In this document: piece after piece, positions 27,244-36,509 of the stretch
How positions within the stretch are numbered: position 1 is the stretch's first letter
How the letters are laid out: every line of letters starts with the position of its first letter
Source of the DNA: Mycolicibacterium aubagnense
GTDB lineage: Bacteria > Actinomycetota > Actinomycetes > Mycobacteriales > Mycobacteriaceae
DNA length: 64,000 nucleotides
NCBI RefSeq assembly: GCF_010730955.1
Contig: NZ_AP022577.1
Span: 3,658,001 to 3,722,000, forward strand
Direction of reading: 5' to 3'
Translations under genes and position numbers: made by a program
Notes under the pieces: generated by a model
What the model was told of the DNA's origin: nothing
The model's input: the letters and a program-made list of their open reading frames with translations, nothing else
The model's database searches: none

Positions 27244-28143
27244 TCACGAGGCGTTACGCCACGTCGTGTCGCTGGGGTCGGGCCGAAAGTTCACCCGGTC
27301 ATCCACTGCGCCTCGGGTAGCTCGCGCATGGGCGATTCTTCGCACCACCACGCCTGCGGGATCCCGCGAAGTCACGCGGATGACGAGCCAACCCATCTCG
27401 ATCATCTCCTCGATCCGGGCGATGTCCTTGCGAATCTGTTCCGGGTCCGAGTGATGCCGGCCCTCGTATTCGACGGCGATCTTCAACTCTGCCCAGGCGA
27501 AGTCCACGATCCCGATGAGGACGCCGTATTCGTTGTATATCGGGTGCTGACTTTCCGGTCCCGGGAATCCTGCGCGAACGATGAGGAGTCGCAACGCCGT
27601 TTCGCGGGGCGACTCGGCTTTGGGATCAACGAGCGCAATAGACCTGCGTGCCTGCCGGATTCCGCGCTGCCCGGGATGACGTCGGGCTGCCAATTCGATG
27701 TCGGCGACCGTCAACCTCGTAGCCCGTGCCAGGGCATCGATCGCGGCGACTGCGACGTCCTCAGGGAACTTTCGCGCCAGATCGACTGCGGTGCGGGTCG
27801 GCGTCGTCAGCCGCAGCTCGCCGATCCGGCACACCTCGTTTGCGTCGGGGCAGTCCTCCCAGACCACGACTCCAGGTGTCGGTCGGCCTGGGCTGCCAAT
27901 GATGTTGGCAGGCAAGGCCGCATCGATATACCTGCTGCCGTGCATCGCGGCGGCTGAGAACCCAGCAAGGATTCCCTCACGCCGGGAGCTCAGCCACGCT
28001 GCCTTAGCCCGCAGAATCGCACTCGGCTGTGTGCCTCTCGGCACGTACACGTCCTTGTGCACCGCAACGAAATTCGTCCGCAACTGGTACCGCGTCAGCC
28101 GCCCATCTGCCAACGCTTCACTCCCGATGAATGGCTCCCCCAC
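27244..28143 (-). CDS. AbiEi/DUF559-like protein with a C-terminal VSR-type endonuclease-fold domain
   Basis: About 299 residues. The N-terminus resembles transcriptional AbiEi-type antitoxin proteins common in actinobacteria: LTRYQLRTNFVAVHKDVYVPRG, then ILAGFSAAAMHGSRY. The C-terminus is DUF559/restriction-endonuclease-like: IVDFAWAELKIAVEYEGRHH, followed by EEMIEMGWLVIRVTSRD. The acidic/Lys pattern suggests a PD-(D/E)XK fold, but activity is not established. Start GTG 28143 is chosen over TTG 28164. No toxin partner is adjacent. GC and codon use are a little lower than in neighbours, consistent with an accessory gene. Confidence 0.72.
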   Translation of the reverse strand: MGEPFIGSEALADGRLTRYQLRTNFVAVHKDVYVPRGTQPSAILRAKAAWLSSRREGILAGFSAAAMHGSRYIDAALPANIIGSPGRPTPGVVVWEDCPDANEVCRIGELRLTTPTRTAVDLARKFPEDVAVAAIDALARATRLTVADIELAARRHPGQRGIRQARRSIALVDPKAESPRETALRLLIVRAGFPGPESQHPIYNEYGVLIGIVDFAWAELKIAVEYEGRHHSDPEQIRKDIARIEEMIEMGWLVIRVTSRDPAGVVVRRIAHARATRGAVDDRVNFRPDPSDTTWRNAS

Positions 28144-28277
28144 GTCCGCAGTGTGCCCCGCCAACCGTCGGCGGTGCCACGGTCAATTGGCGCTCGCTGT
28201 GGATAACGCCCGCGATCCTGGCTGGAAGGCGGAGAACCAGCGGGAAAACCGCCGTGCGGTCAGCCTCGGCGCGCGGC

Positions 28278-29522
28278 TCACAGCGGCGGGGGCGCCCACG
28301 GGAAGGTAATCGGGGCCATGCCCGGGATCTCGAGCACATGCGACGGCCCGGCCGGATCCGCAGGCGCCGCAGGTTCGGCCGGGGGAGCCTGCGGTGCGTG
28401 CGCCGGGTTGTCGACCGGTGACGCCGGGGCGGCCGGTGGCACCGTGGTGTCGGTGACGGAAGTGCTCGTCGCCTCGGCGTTTTGGGCCGCCGAGGACGAA
28501 GACGCCGAGGACGGTGACGCCACCGCCGATGACGATGACGACGCCGGAGAAGACGCCGCGGTACTCGGGGCTGCTGCCGGAGCAGCGGCGGTGGTCGGGG
28601 CGTTGCTCGTCGGGGCGACGGTCGTCGCGGTCGTGACCGGACTCGGCAGTGCCACGGGGTGCGGGGTCGCGGCAGCGTGCGCCGCGGACGCACCGCCCGG
28701 GGCCTTGACGCTGCCGGTCAGGGGGCCTGGCGTCCGCGATGCCAGTGCGCACAGCACCTGGCGGCTGCCGGCGGCCCAGCTGGACGGGCCGATGGGCCGG
28801 TAGTTCAGCGTCAGGTCGTTGGCGTACAACGTCTTTGGCGCCAGGTACGCGGTGGCCATCGTCATGCAGGCCGGCCGCAGCACCGCCTCCTGCGCGGCGT
28901 CCGACGGCGCCGGGCCGTCGTGGAAGTGCGCGCTGAGGTCGATGGGGCCGACGGCCTCGACCGAATGCGGCTCGGCGCAGTCCACGGGCACCAGACCCGT
29001 CTGCCCGCCCTTCATGTCGGCACCCAGACACGTGCCGGGCGGCCACACCCGCGACTGATCCTGTTCGGCGACCAGCCCGCGGAACGGCAGCTGTTGGCCG
29101 TTCGGGCCCGGCAGCTGCAAACCGCACAGTGCCAGTCGAGGACCGGACCCGGAGCCGACCGATCGCAGTAGGCCGTACGCGAACCGGCCGTTCGGGTCGT
29201 AGTGCGGGCCGAGGTACCGGCGCCCTGACACTGCGCAGGATTCCTGATCGCCGTCGCCTTCGACGGAGTTGACGACCTCGAACAGGTGCGGGCTGCTGCA
29301 CTGCACGAACGCGGGCCGTTGGGGAGGCTCAGGTTGCCAGGTCAGGCAGTTGCCGGCATGGGCACTGCGAAAGACGGTGGCGGTGTGGTCGTCGTCGGTG
29401 GCGCTGCCGGCGGACGGGCCGACCGCCGCCACTGCGACCAACCCAGCGATCAACTGGGCGCACAGCACAGCCGCTAGCAAAGCGCGGCGCGACGCCCAAA
29501 ACGTGACCGAGAGCAGATTCAT
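28278..29522 (-). CDS. Septum-formation-domain exported protein with Ala/Ser/Pro-rich tail
   Basis: About 414 residues. A signal/anchor segment (RALLAAVLCAQLIAGLVAVAAV) is followed by two similar extracytoplasmic repeats with paired cysteines: NCLTWQPEPPQRPAFVQCSSPHLFEV and TCLGADMKGGQTGLVPVDCAEPHSVEAVG. This C...W/G...V.C..PH.FEV pattern is that of the actinobacterial Septum_form domain. From about residue 265 the chain is low-complexity Ala/Ser/Thr/Pro, likely spanning the wall. Start ATG 29522 (MNLLSVTFWAS) is preferred to 29540. Role in division is only by family name. Confidence 0.75.
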   Translation of the reverse strand: MNLLSVTFWASRRALLAAVLCAQLIAGLVAVAAVGPSAGSATDDDHTATVFRSAHAGNCLTWQPEPPQRPAFVQCSSPHLFEVVNSVEGDGDQESCAVSGRRYLGPHYDPNGRFAYGLLRSVGSGSGPRLALCGLQLPGPNGQQLPFRGLVAEQDQSRVWPPGTCLGADMKGGQTGLVPVDCAEPHSVEAVGPIDLSAHFHDGPAPSDAAQEAVLRPACMTMATAYLAPKTLYANDLTLNYRPIGPSSWAAGSRQVLCALASRTPGPLTGSVKAPGGASAAHAAATPHPVALPSPVTTATTVAPTSNAPTTAAAPAAAPSTAASSPASSSSSAVASPSSASSSSAAQNAEATSTSVTDTTVPPAAPASPVDNPAHAPQAPPAEPAAPADPAGPSHVLEIPGMAPITFPWAPPPL

Positions 29523-29611
29523 CGGTCCATAGCGTGACATATTCGACTGATCGACACAGCTTGGCGCGTCGATCTCTACCGAGTCGGGGCCGACTCGTGA
29601 TGTGTGGTGAC

Positions 29612-31810
29612 CTACTTGAGCAAAGGGTCACGGGGCAGGCCGAGAATCCGTTCGGCGATGGTGTTCCGGGTGATCTCCGAGGTGCCGCCGGCGATGGTCA
29701 TGGCGCGGTAGCCCAGGTAGGCCTGGGTGAGCGCCGGAGTTTGCCCGGTCACGGCCGCGGGGCCGGCCAGCTTCATGCCCAGCTCGGTCTGGCGTTGCCC
29801 CTGCTCGGCGACCACGAGTTTTGTGACATTGCCCTCGGGCCCCGGTCCGGTGCCGGCGATGGCCCGGCTGATCCGGCGCAGGTTCAGCAGCCGCAGGGTG
29901 TGCCCCTCGGCGATCACCGCACCGGCCCGGTCGCGCAGCCCGGCGGCCACCTCCGGCGGGGCGGCGTCCAACAGCGCGATCAGATCGTCTGCGCTGAAGC
30001 CCGACTGCGCACCGGACCCGGCGCCGATCGACAGCCGCTCGTTGCCCAGCGTCGCCCGCGCCACCAGCCAGCCCTTGTTGACGTCCCCGACGACGTCGGC
30101 GTCGGGGACGAACACCTCGTCGAGGAACACCTCGTTGAAGTGGGCGTTGCCGGTGAGTCCCTTGAGGGGGTTGACGGTCACGCCCGGCGCTTTCATGTCG
30201 ATCGCCATCATCGTGACGCCGGCGTGCTTGGGTGCGTCGGGATCGGTGCGGACGGTGGCCAGGCCCCACTGGCAGTACTGGGCCAGGCTGGTCCACACCT
30301 TCTGGCCCGTCACCAGCCAGCCGCCCTCGACTTTCTTGGCGCTGGTGCGCACGGCCGCCGCGTCCGAGCCGGCCTCGGGCTCGGAGAACAGCTGGCACCA
30401 CATGATCTCGCCGCGCAGCACGGGGTAGACCCAGCGCTCACGTTGATCGTCGGTGCCGGCCTGCGCGATGGTGAGGGTCACCCAGCCCGTGATGCCCAGG
30501 TCGGGTCGGTCGACCGGCTTCTTCCCCCCGGTCGCTGCGCTCGTGCCCCCTGGAGCGCGGAACTCCTCCTCGATGGCCAGCTGCTCCAGCACGCCCGCAT
30601 CGCGGCCCCACGGCTTGGGCCAGTGCGGCACGAGGTATCCGGAATCGACGAGAAAGTCCCGCCGCTTGTCCTCTGCGAGGGACTGCAGCGTGGCGACGGC
30701 GTCGCGGGCGGCCGCGCGGTACTCGGCCGCCTCCTCGGGCAGCGCGAACGACGCCCCATGGGCCCGGCCGCTGCGCTGCCCGTCGACCACGTCGGCGAGC
30801 GGGTCGGCGCCGTCCCCGGTCAGGGCGGCGAGCGTCAGGGCACGGCGCAGGTACAGGTGCGCGTCGTGCTCCCAGGTGAAGCCGATTCCGCCGTGCAGCT
30901 GAATGTTGTTCTCGGCGTTGAAGACCTGGCTGTGGATCGCCTGGGTGGCGGCCACGGCCGCGCCGAACCAGGCGTCGTCCAGATCGTCGGCGCGGGCGGC
31001 GTCCCACGCCGCTGCGGTGGTGAGTTCGGCTGCCACCAGCATGTTGGCGGCGTGGTGTTTGACGGCTTGGAACGTGCCGATGGTGCGGCCGAATTGTTCA
31101 CGAACCTTGGCGTATTCGACGGCCATGTCCAGCGCCGCCCAGCTGACACCGACTGCTTCGGCGGCGGCCAGAATGCGAAAAGCCGTGTGTGCCTTGGGGG
31201 CCGCGCCGCGGATGACGGCTATTGCCTTGGCCTGGTCGAGGTTGACGGAGCCGATGCTGCGGGTGGTGTCCGCGGACTCCAACGCGATGACGGTCACTCC
31301 GTTGGCTTTGGCGTCGACGATCACCACGTCGTCACCGGCGACAAGCACCAGCAGCGCGGCATCGGGGGCGCCGAGCACCGTCGGACTCGCACCGAACACC
31401 GTGTGGCCGCTGACGTGGATGTGGCCCGACAAGCCCAGCGCGGCGGTGGTGCTGCCGTCGGCCAGCCCGGGCAGCAGTTGGGTGCGCACTGGATCGGTGC
31501 CGCACCGGTCGATGACGACGGCGGCGGCGACGGTCGGCAGGAACGGCCCGGGGCAGAGTTCGCGGCCCTGCGCCTCCAGCACCACCGCCAGTTCGGGCAA
31601 CCCGAATCCGGAGCCGCCGTAGGCCTCGGGGATGGCCAGCCCCTGCCATCCCAGATCGGCGGCGGCGGTCCAGAACCCGGCTGGATGCGACGGCCCGCCC
31701 TCGAGCGTGGCGCGGGCAGCGGCCCGGCTGCCGAGCCGGTGCAGCAGCCCCGTGGCCGAGTCCGCGAGGTCGTTGTGGTCGTCGGTGATCGCCAGCGCTG
31801 AGGTGCCCAT
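29612..31810 (-). CDS. Fused two-domain acyl-CoA dehydrogenase (FadE6-like)
   Basis: A 732-residue protein made of two acyl-CoA dehydrogenase units. The first (about 1-340) ends with HGGIGFTWEHDAHLYLRRA. The second (about 355-732) carries the FAD/substrate block SEPEAGSDAAAVRT and the C-terminal AGGTSEITRNTIAERILGLP. Length matches mycobacterial FadE6-type fusions (about 731). Catalyses alpha,beta-desaturation of an acyl-CoA in beta-oxidation, probably of a long-chain or bulky substrate. Odd: a short Gly/Thr-rich insertion (RAPGGTSAATGGKKP) at about residue 417. ATG 31810 is divergent from the esterase at 31955. Confidence 0.9.
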   Translation of the reverse strand: MGTSALAITDDHNDLADSATGLLHRLGSRAAARATLEGGPSHPAGFWTAAADLGWQGLAIPEAYGGSGFGLPELAVVLEAQGRELCPGPFLPTVAAAVVIDRCGTDPVRTQLLPGLADGSTTAALGLSGHIHVSGHTVFGASPTVLGAPDAALLVLVAGDDVVIVDAKANGVTVIALESADTTRSIGSVNLDQAKAIAVIRGAAPKAHTAFRILAAAEAVGVSWAALDMAVEYAKVREQFGRTIGTFQAVKHHAANMLVAAELTTAAAWDAARADDLDDAWFGAAVAATQAIHSQVFNAENNIQLHGGIGFTWEHDAHLYLRRALTLAALTGDGADPLADVVDGQRSGRAHGASFALPEEAAEYRAAARDAVATLQSLAEDKRRDFLVDSGYLVPHWPKPWGRDAGVLEQLAIEEEFRAPGGTSAATGGKKPVDRPDLGITGWVTLTIAQAGTDDQRERWVYPVLRGEIMWCQLFSEPEAGSDAAAVRTSAKKVEGGWLVTGQKVWTSLAQYCQWGLATVRTDPDAPKHAGVTMMAIDMKAPGVTVNPLKGLTGNAHFNEVFLDEVFVPDADVVGDVNKGWLVARATLGNERLSIGAGSGAQSGFSADDLIALLDAAPPEVAAGLRDRAGAVIAEGHTLRLLNLRRISRAIAGTGPGPEGNVTKLVVAEQGQRQTELGMKLAGPAAVTGQTPALTQAYLGYRAMTIAGGTSEITRNTIAERILGLPRDPLLK

Positions 31811-31954
31811 GGGTTGACTGTAAGCACGACGGTACGACTTCGAATGGGCCCTGAACAGCTGTGATGCACTTCACAAACCCACGCTCGCCGAACTGTGACC
31901 ACAAACTTGCCGTGGCCCCGAAATCGCGTGGTCAGCCCGGTGTACGCTCGCGAA

Positions 31955-33178
31955 ATGACGGCTCGACCGGATCATCACGATCACAGCCCAACGCTGGCGA
32001 CCAGGCTCCGTTGGTTCATGGCAGCCAAGCCCGCCGATCACTTGTTGGCGATGGCAACGGCCGCCGCGTCCCTGCCGGTGATCGGCAAGAGTCTCGAGCC
32101 GCTCGGCGGGGCCACCGCGATGACGCTGTGGGGCATGCGGCACGTGCCCAGCTTCTGGGCGTCGACCTCCAAGGCGTTGTTCACTCCGAGCGTGGCGGAG
32201 ATCCGCCGGGCGGAGCGTGATTGCACCAACGAGGTGATCCGGGCGGCGCTGACCGGGGTCGTGCCTCCGGCTGAACTCGACATCGAGTGGCCCGCACCGG
32301 AGCGCACGCCGCCGTTCTGGCGGGCGCGGGAGCATCGGCGTCAGGTGCACCGGACCTCGGTGCGTTACGGCGACAGCCCGTCCCAGCTGCTGGACGTCTG
32401 GCGCGCCGACGACCTACCGAGCCAACCGGCACCGGTGCTGATCTATCTGCCCGGTGGGGCCTGGGTGCACGGCAGCCGGCTGCTGCAGGGCTACGCCCTG
32501 ATGAGTCACCTGGCCGAGCAGGGCTGGGTCTGTCTGTCCATCGACTATCGGGTGGCGCCGAATCACCGTTGGCCGCAACACATCACCGACGTCAAGACCG
32601 CGATCGCGTGGGCCCGGGCCAACGTCGACAAGTTCGGTGGCGACCGCGATTTCATCGCGATCTCGGGCGGCTCGGCGGGTGGACACCTCGCCGCGCTGGC
32701 CGGACTGACTGCGAACGATCCGGAATTGCAGGGCGACCTGCCCGAGGGCGCCGATACGTCGGTCGACGCCGTCGTCGGGATCTACGGCCGGTACGACTGG
32801 GAGGACCGGTCCACCAAGGAGCGCGAGGAGTTCGTCGACTTCCTGGAGCGTGTCGTGGTTCGGCGTCGCATCGACAAGCATCCGGAGATCTACCGGCAGG
32901 CTTCGCCGATCGCGCGCGTGCATCGGGATGCGCCGCCGTTCCTGGTCATTCACGGCAGTGGCGACAGCGTCATCCCGGTGGCCCAGGCGCGAGACTTCGT
33001 GCACGAACTGCGGACGGTATCGGAGTCGACCGTCAGTTATATCGAATTGCCCGGCGCCGGACACGGTTTCGACATGACAGACGGTGCCCGCACCGCATCG
33101 ATGGCGACTGCCATAGGGTTGTTCCTCGACGAGGTTCGCCGGAACCAGATCCAGCAGCGTGTCGAAGAGGTCGTCTAG
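31955..33178 (+). CDS. Alpha/beta hydrolase (esterase/lipase, LipC/LipI-like)
   Basis: About 407 residues. An N-terminal helical region of 120 residues precedes the hydrolase core: LIYLPGGAWVHGSR (oxyanion motif), ISGGSAGGHLAALA (nucleophile Ser in GGSAGG), HGSGDSVIPVAQA (Asp) and GAGHGFDM (His). The open frame extends to 31895, but ATG 31955 (MTARPDHHD) is the sensible start. Followed after 45 bases by a WS/DGAT gene on the same strand, so the pair may balance ester hydrolysis and synthesis. Confidence 0.85.
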   Translation: MTARPDHHDHSPTLATRLRWFMAAKPADHLLAMATAAASLPVIGKSLEPLGGATAMTLWGMRHVPSFWASTSKALFTPSVAEIRRAERDCTNEVIRAALTGVVPPAELDIEWPAPERTPPFWRAREHRRQVHRTSVRYGDSPSQLLDVWRADDLPSQPAPVLIYLPGGAWVHGSRLLQGYALMSHLAEQGWVCLSIDYRVAPNHRWPQHITDVKTAIAWARANVDKFGGDRDFIAISGGSAGGHLAALAGLTANDPELQGDLPEGADTSVDAVVGIYGRYDWEDRSTKEREEFVDFLERVVVRRRIDKHPEIYRQASPIARVHRDAPPFLVIHGSGDSVIPVAQARDFVHELRTVSESTVSYIELPGAGHGFDMTDGARTASMATAIGLFLDEVRRNQIQQRVEEVV

Positions 33179-33223
33179 ACCGTTCGACTGGCAGGCGTCT
33201 GACCGAAGCGCAGGAGAGGTCGA

Positions 33224-34642
33224 GTGAAACGACTGAGTGGGTGGGACGCGTTCCTGCTGTATTCGGAAACGCCCAACGTGCACATGCACACCCTCAAGAT
33301 CGCCATCATCGATCTCGCCGGCCTCGGCGATCGCACGTTCGGAATCGACGAATTCCGCCGCGTGCTCCGGGAACGGCTGTACAAGCTGGAGCCGTTCGGC
33401 TACCAGCTCGTCGACATTCCGTTCAAGTTCCACCACCCGATGTGGCGGGAGCACGCGGATGTCGACCTCGAATACCACGTCCGGCCGTGGCGCGTGGCGG
33501 CGCCGGGCGGCCGGCGGGAGCTGGACGCCGCGATCGGCGAAATCGCAAGCACGCCACTGGATCGCAGCCGGCCGCTGTGGGAGATGTACCTCGTCGAAGG
33601 TTTGGCCAACGGGCGGGTTGCCGTGGTCGGAAAGATTCATCACGCGCTGGCCGACGGCGTGGCCTCGGCCAACCTGCTGGCCCTCGGCATGGACATCACC
33701 GAGGCGCCGCAGCATGACAACGATCTGTACGTGGCGGATCCGGCGCCGTCCCGCGGCCAGCTGGTCCGGTCAGCGTTCGTCGACCATCTCCGGCAGATCG
33801 CGCGCATTCCCGGCGTGGTGAAGTACACCGCCGACGGCATGACGCGGGTGCGTAAGAGCAGCCGCAAGTTGTCGCCCGAACTGACCCGGCCGTTCACCCC
33901 GCCGGCGAGCTTCATGAACCACGTGCTCACGCCCCAACGGCGTTTCGCCACAGCCACTTTGGCGCTCGCGGACGTCAAGGAAACCAGCAAGAAACTGGGC
34001 GTCACCATCAACGACCTGGTGCTGGCCATGTCGTCGGGCGCGCTGCGTGAGCTGCTGCTGAAATACGACGGCAAGGCCGACCACCCGCTACTGGCGTCGG
34101 TCCCGATGAGCTATGACTTCTCGCCGGATCGCATCTCCGGCAACCGATTCAGTGGCGTGCTGATCGCCCTCCCGGTCGACGTGGCCGACGCCTCGCAGCG
34201 TGTCCAGGAGGCCCGCGAGGCCGCCTTGCTGGCCAAGGAGAGCCACCAATTGGTCGGTCCGGAGCTGGTGGCCAGGTGGGCCGCGTACATGCCGCCCGCG
34301 CCCATGGAGTCGATGTTCCGCCGGCTGTCCAACATGGACGGTCAGAACAAGGTGCTGAACCTCAACATCTCCAACGTGCCGGGGCCGCGGGAACGCGGCA
34401 AGGTCGGCGGCGCCACCGTCACCGAGATCTATTCGGTCGGTCCGCTCACCGCGGGCAGCGGCCTGAACATCACCGTGTGGAGCTACGTCGACCAGCTCAA
34501 CATCTCGGTGCTCGCCGACGGTGCGACCACCGACGATCCGCATGAAGTGACCACGGGCATGATGGAGGACTTCAAGAAGATCCGCAGGGCCGCAGGACTT
34601 TCCGAGGAGCTGACCGTCGTCGAGACCGCGATGGCGCAGTAG
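33224..34642 (+). CDS. WS/DGAT acyltransferase, Rv1425-like
   Basis: A 472-residue acyltransferase with catalytic HHALADG at residues 139-145 and the second block LNLNISNVPGPRERG. It begins MKRLSGWDAFLLYSETPNVHMHT, the characteristic opening of the Rv1425 subgroup. Start GTG 33224 with GGAGAGG upstream. Together with the lipO-, fadD12- and plsC-like genes downstream on the opposite strand it reproduces the Rv1425-Rv1428c neighbourhood. Makes triacylglycerol or wax ester from acyl-CoA at the membrane. Confidence 0.93.
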   Translation: MKRLSGWDAFLLYSETPNVHMHTLKIAIIDLAGLGDRTFGIDEFRRVLRERLYKLEPFGYQLVDIPFKFHHPMWREHADVDLEYHVRPWRVAAPGGRRELDAAIGEIASTPLDRSRPLWEMYLVEGLANGRVAVVGKIHHALADGVASANLLALGMDITEAPQHDNDLYVADPAPSRGQLVRSAFVDHLRQIARIPGVVKYTADGMTRVRKSSRKLSPELTRPFTPPASFMNHVLTPQRRFATATLALADVKETSKKLGVTINDLVLAMSSGALRELLLKYDGKADHPLLASVPMSYDFSPDRISGNRFSGVLIALPVDVADASQRVQEAREAALLAKESHQLVGPELVARWAAYMPPAPMESMFRRLSNMDGQNKVLNLNISNVPGPRERGKVGGATVTEIYSVGPLTAGSGLNITVWSYVDQLNISVLADGATTDDPHEVTTGMMEDFKKIRRAAGLSEELTVVETAMAQ

Positions 34643-34661
34643 GCCCTGTCTCTTCGGAGCG

Positions 34662-35021
34662 TCAGTCCGACGGTCGATTGCGGAATCGTCTGTGTAGCAC
34701 CTGCCGTGACACGCCCAGGATTCGTCCGATCTCGGCCCAAGTCCATCCGTTGGCGCGGGCCTGACGAACGGCTTGCTCGTATTGCGTTTTCGCGCTGACG
34801 AGGTTGTCGCGCGCTTGCGCCAGTGCAGTTCGGCTGATGCTGCCGAAGACGTCGGCGGCTATCGGATCGGGCGCTGGAGGCTCGTCCTCGAATGACCATT
34901 CGTCGTCATCATCGTCGAGACCATGTGTCTTTCGGAACGCGTCGCCGGCGGCGTCGATCTCCTCGCGAGTCGGACGGCGTGCTTGCGGTTCCCACCACAA
35001 TCGCGGGGCCGGGTAGACCAT
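34662..35021 (-). CDS. Small helix-turn-helix protein
   Basis: A 119-residue protein: a polar, acidic N-terminal half (DDDDDEWSFEDEPPAPDP), then a helix (SRTALAQARDNLVSAKTQYEQAVR), then a C-terminal HTH, WTWAEIGRILGVSRQVLHRRF. ATG 35021 has GGAAGGA upstream. It is convergent with the WS/DGAT gene. The DNA-binding motif is seen; targets are not. A perfect 11-base dyad upstream (35142-35181) is a candidate autoregulatory site. Confidence 0.72.
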   Translation of the reverse strand: MVYPAPRLWWEPQARRPTREEIDAAGDAFRKTHGLDDDDDEWSFEDEPPAPDPIAADVFGSISRTALAQARDNLVSAKTQYEQAVRQARANGWTWAEIGRILGVSRQVLHRRFRNRPSD

Positions 35022-35152
35022 GGCGTGTTCCTTCCGGAGTCGAGAACTGCCGAAAGTATGTGCCGTAGGACCGACAGATCCGCTTCGCGCACGGCTGTCG
35101 GCACCTCTTCTGCGGGTGGGTCGAGCTGGGAGCTGTCATCAATCGCTGACAT
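34859..35152 (-). CDS. Possible short ORF overlapping the HTH gene out of frame
   Basis: ATG 35152 opens MSAIDDSSQLDPPAEEVPTA and a good-looking helical stretch (READLSVLRHILSAVLDSG). The frame then runs 163 bases into the HTH gene in a different frame, with poor composition. The first 40 codons look real. Either it is a short gene coupled to the HTH gene (which has its own RBS in it), or a frameshift has split one longer protein near 35030. Confidence 0.35.
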   Translation of the reverse strand: MSAIDDSSQLDPPAEEVPTAVREADLSVLRHILSAVLDSGRNTPWSTRPRDCGGNRKHAVRLARRSTPPATRSERHMVSTMMTTNGHSRTSLQRPIR

Positions 35153-35181
35153 GGTCAGCACACGGTGACAATGTCAGCGAT
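35142..35181. promoter_or_regulatory. Perfect 11-bp inverted repeat ATCGCTGACAT...ATGTCAGCGAT
   Basis: Arms at 35142-35152 and 35171-35181 are separated by 18 bases. The left arm covers the ATG of the short ORF at 35152 and the right arm the region just upstream. Placement at the head of a small HTH operon suggests an operator. Eleven perfect bases with this spacing are very unlikely by chance. Confidence 0.6.
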
Positions 35182-35273
35182 CGATGACGGGTCCCGGTGA
35201 CACACATGCAAGGGAGAGGTCATGCAGGAGCGAGGTACAGACCAGCGCGGCCTCGGCGCAGGCCGCAGGTCGG

Positions 35274-36509
35274 CTACCCGACCTCGTCCTCCGCAGCCAC
35301 GGCCTTCGCCTTCTCGGCCCGCACCCATTCCAGGAACCGGGTGATCGCCTCGGCGGTGTAGCGGCCATGGGCCGAGCCGAAGATGTCGAAAGCGTGCTGC
35401 GCGTGGGGAATCTCCGCGTACGCCACCGGCGCCGGCGACTGTGCCCGCAGCGCGGCGACGAAATCCCGGCCCTCCTGGACATCGATCAGCGTGTCGTTGG
35501 TGCCGTGCAGCACGAAAAACGGCGGGGCGTCGGGGCCGATGCGGGTGATGGGCGAGGCGTCCAGGAACACCTGCGAATCGTCGGCGAACCGCTTCCTGAT
35601 GATCAGTTGCTCGAGGGCCCGCATCATCTCGGGGCGCCCGGGGCCCTCGAAACCGAACCAGTCATACCGGCCGTACACCGGAACCGCGGCCGCGACGGAG
35701 GTGTCGGCGTCCTCGAAACCCGGCTGCCACTGGGGATCTCCGGGGGTCAGGGCTGCCAGTGACGACAGGTGCCCGCCCGCCGAGCCGCCGCTGATCGCCA
35801 CGAAGTCGGGATCACCGCCGTACTCGGCGATGTTGTCCTTGACCCAGGCGAGGGCCTGCTTCACATCGATGATGTGCGCCGGCCATTGATGTTTCGGGCT
35901 GACCCGGTAGCCGATGGACACGCAGATCCACCCGCGGTCGGCGAGCGCGCCCATCAGCGGGTAGGCCTGGGGCCGGCGGTCGCCGAGCATCCAACCACCA
36001 CCCGGAACCTGCAGCAGCACAGGGGCTTTGCCATCGAGGGGCAAATCGGGGCGGCGCCAGATGTCGGCGAGGTTGGCGCGGTGCGGACCGTACTTCACGG
36101 TCTCCTTGTTGTACTTGCGGCGCGACAGCATGGTGCGCCCGATGCCGGGCAGGCGGGGGACACCCGGGTCGGCCGAGTTGTCCGGCCCGATCACGTCACG
36201 CAACGGCTGCTCGAATGCCGGTCGCGAACTCCGGCTGCGCGTGAAGATGAGGCCCAGAATGGCCCAGGTGACCACCGTGATGCCCAACGCGATTCGGCCG
36301 CTGGTACCGGAGAAATCACCGCGGCGGCCCCGGCGGATCGCGGACAGCACCGAGGAACTGAGCACGACGCCGGCCGCTTCACTGGACGGCCAGCCGTTGG
36401 CGAACGCGACGATGCCGGGGTTCCCGGAGCGGGCCAGCGGGCTGGCCGCGTTGGTGGCGTTGACGAGTCCGACGACGGCCCGCAGCAGGGTCACCGATTT
36501 ACGCGCCAT
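35274..36509 (-). CDS. lipO: Alpha/beta hydrolase, LipO-like (Rv1426c)
   Basis: A 411-residue esterase. The N-terminal region has a hydrophobic segment (GRIALGITVVTWAILGLIF), then the core: LLQVPGGGWMLGDRR (oxyanion), ISGGSAGGHLSSLA (nucleophile), HGTNDTLIDVQEG (Asp) and HAQHAFDIF (His). ATG 36509 overlaps the stop of the fadD12-like gene by 11 bases, so the two are translationally coupled. Third gene of the plsC-fadD-lipO operon headed by a KstR box. Confidence 0.86.
   Translation of the reverse strand: MARKSVTLLRAVVGLVNATNAASPLARSGNPGIVAFANGWPSSEAAGVVLSSSVLSAIRRGRRGDFSGTSGRIALGITVVTWAILGLIFTRSRSSRPAFEQPLRDVIGPDNSADPGVPRLPGIGRTMLSRRKYNKETVKYGPHRANLADIWRRPDLPLDGKAPVLLQVPGGGWMLGDRRPQAYPLMGALADRGWICVSIGYRVSPKHQWPAHIIDVKQALAWVKDNIAEYGGDPDFVAISGGSAGGHLSSLAALTPGDPQWQPGFEDADTSVAAAVPVYGRYDWFGFEGPGRPEMMRALEQLIIRKRFADDSQVFLDASPITRIGPDAPPFFVLHGTNDTLIDVQEGRDFVAALRAQSPAPVAYAEIPHAQHAFDIFGSAHGRYTAEAITRFLEWVRAEKAKAVAAEDEVG

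Noticed and set aside
29534..31801. 755-codon open frame on the + strand opposite the FadE gene
   Set aside because: Shadow of the high-GC FadE gene. The translation is Gly/Arg/His-rich without any fold, whereas the minus strand gives a full two-domain dehydrogenase.
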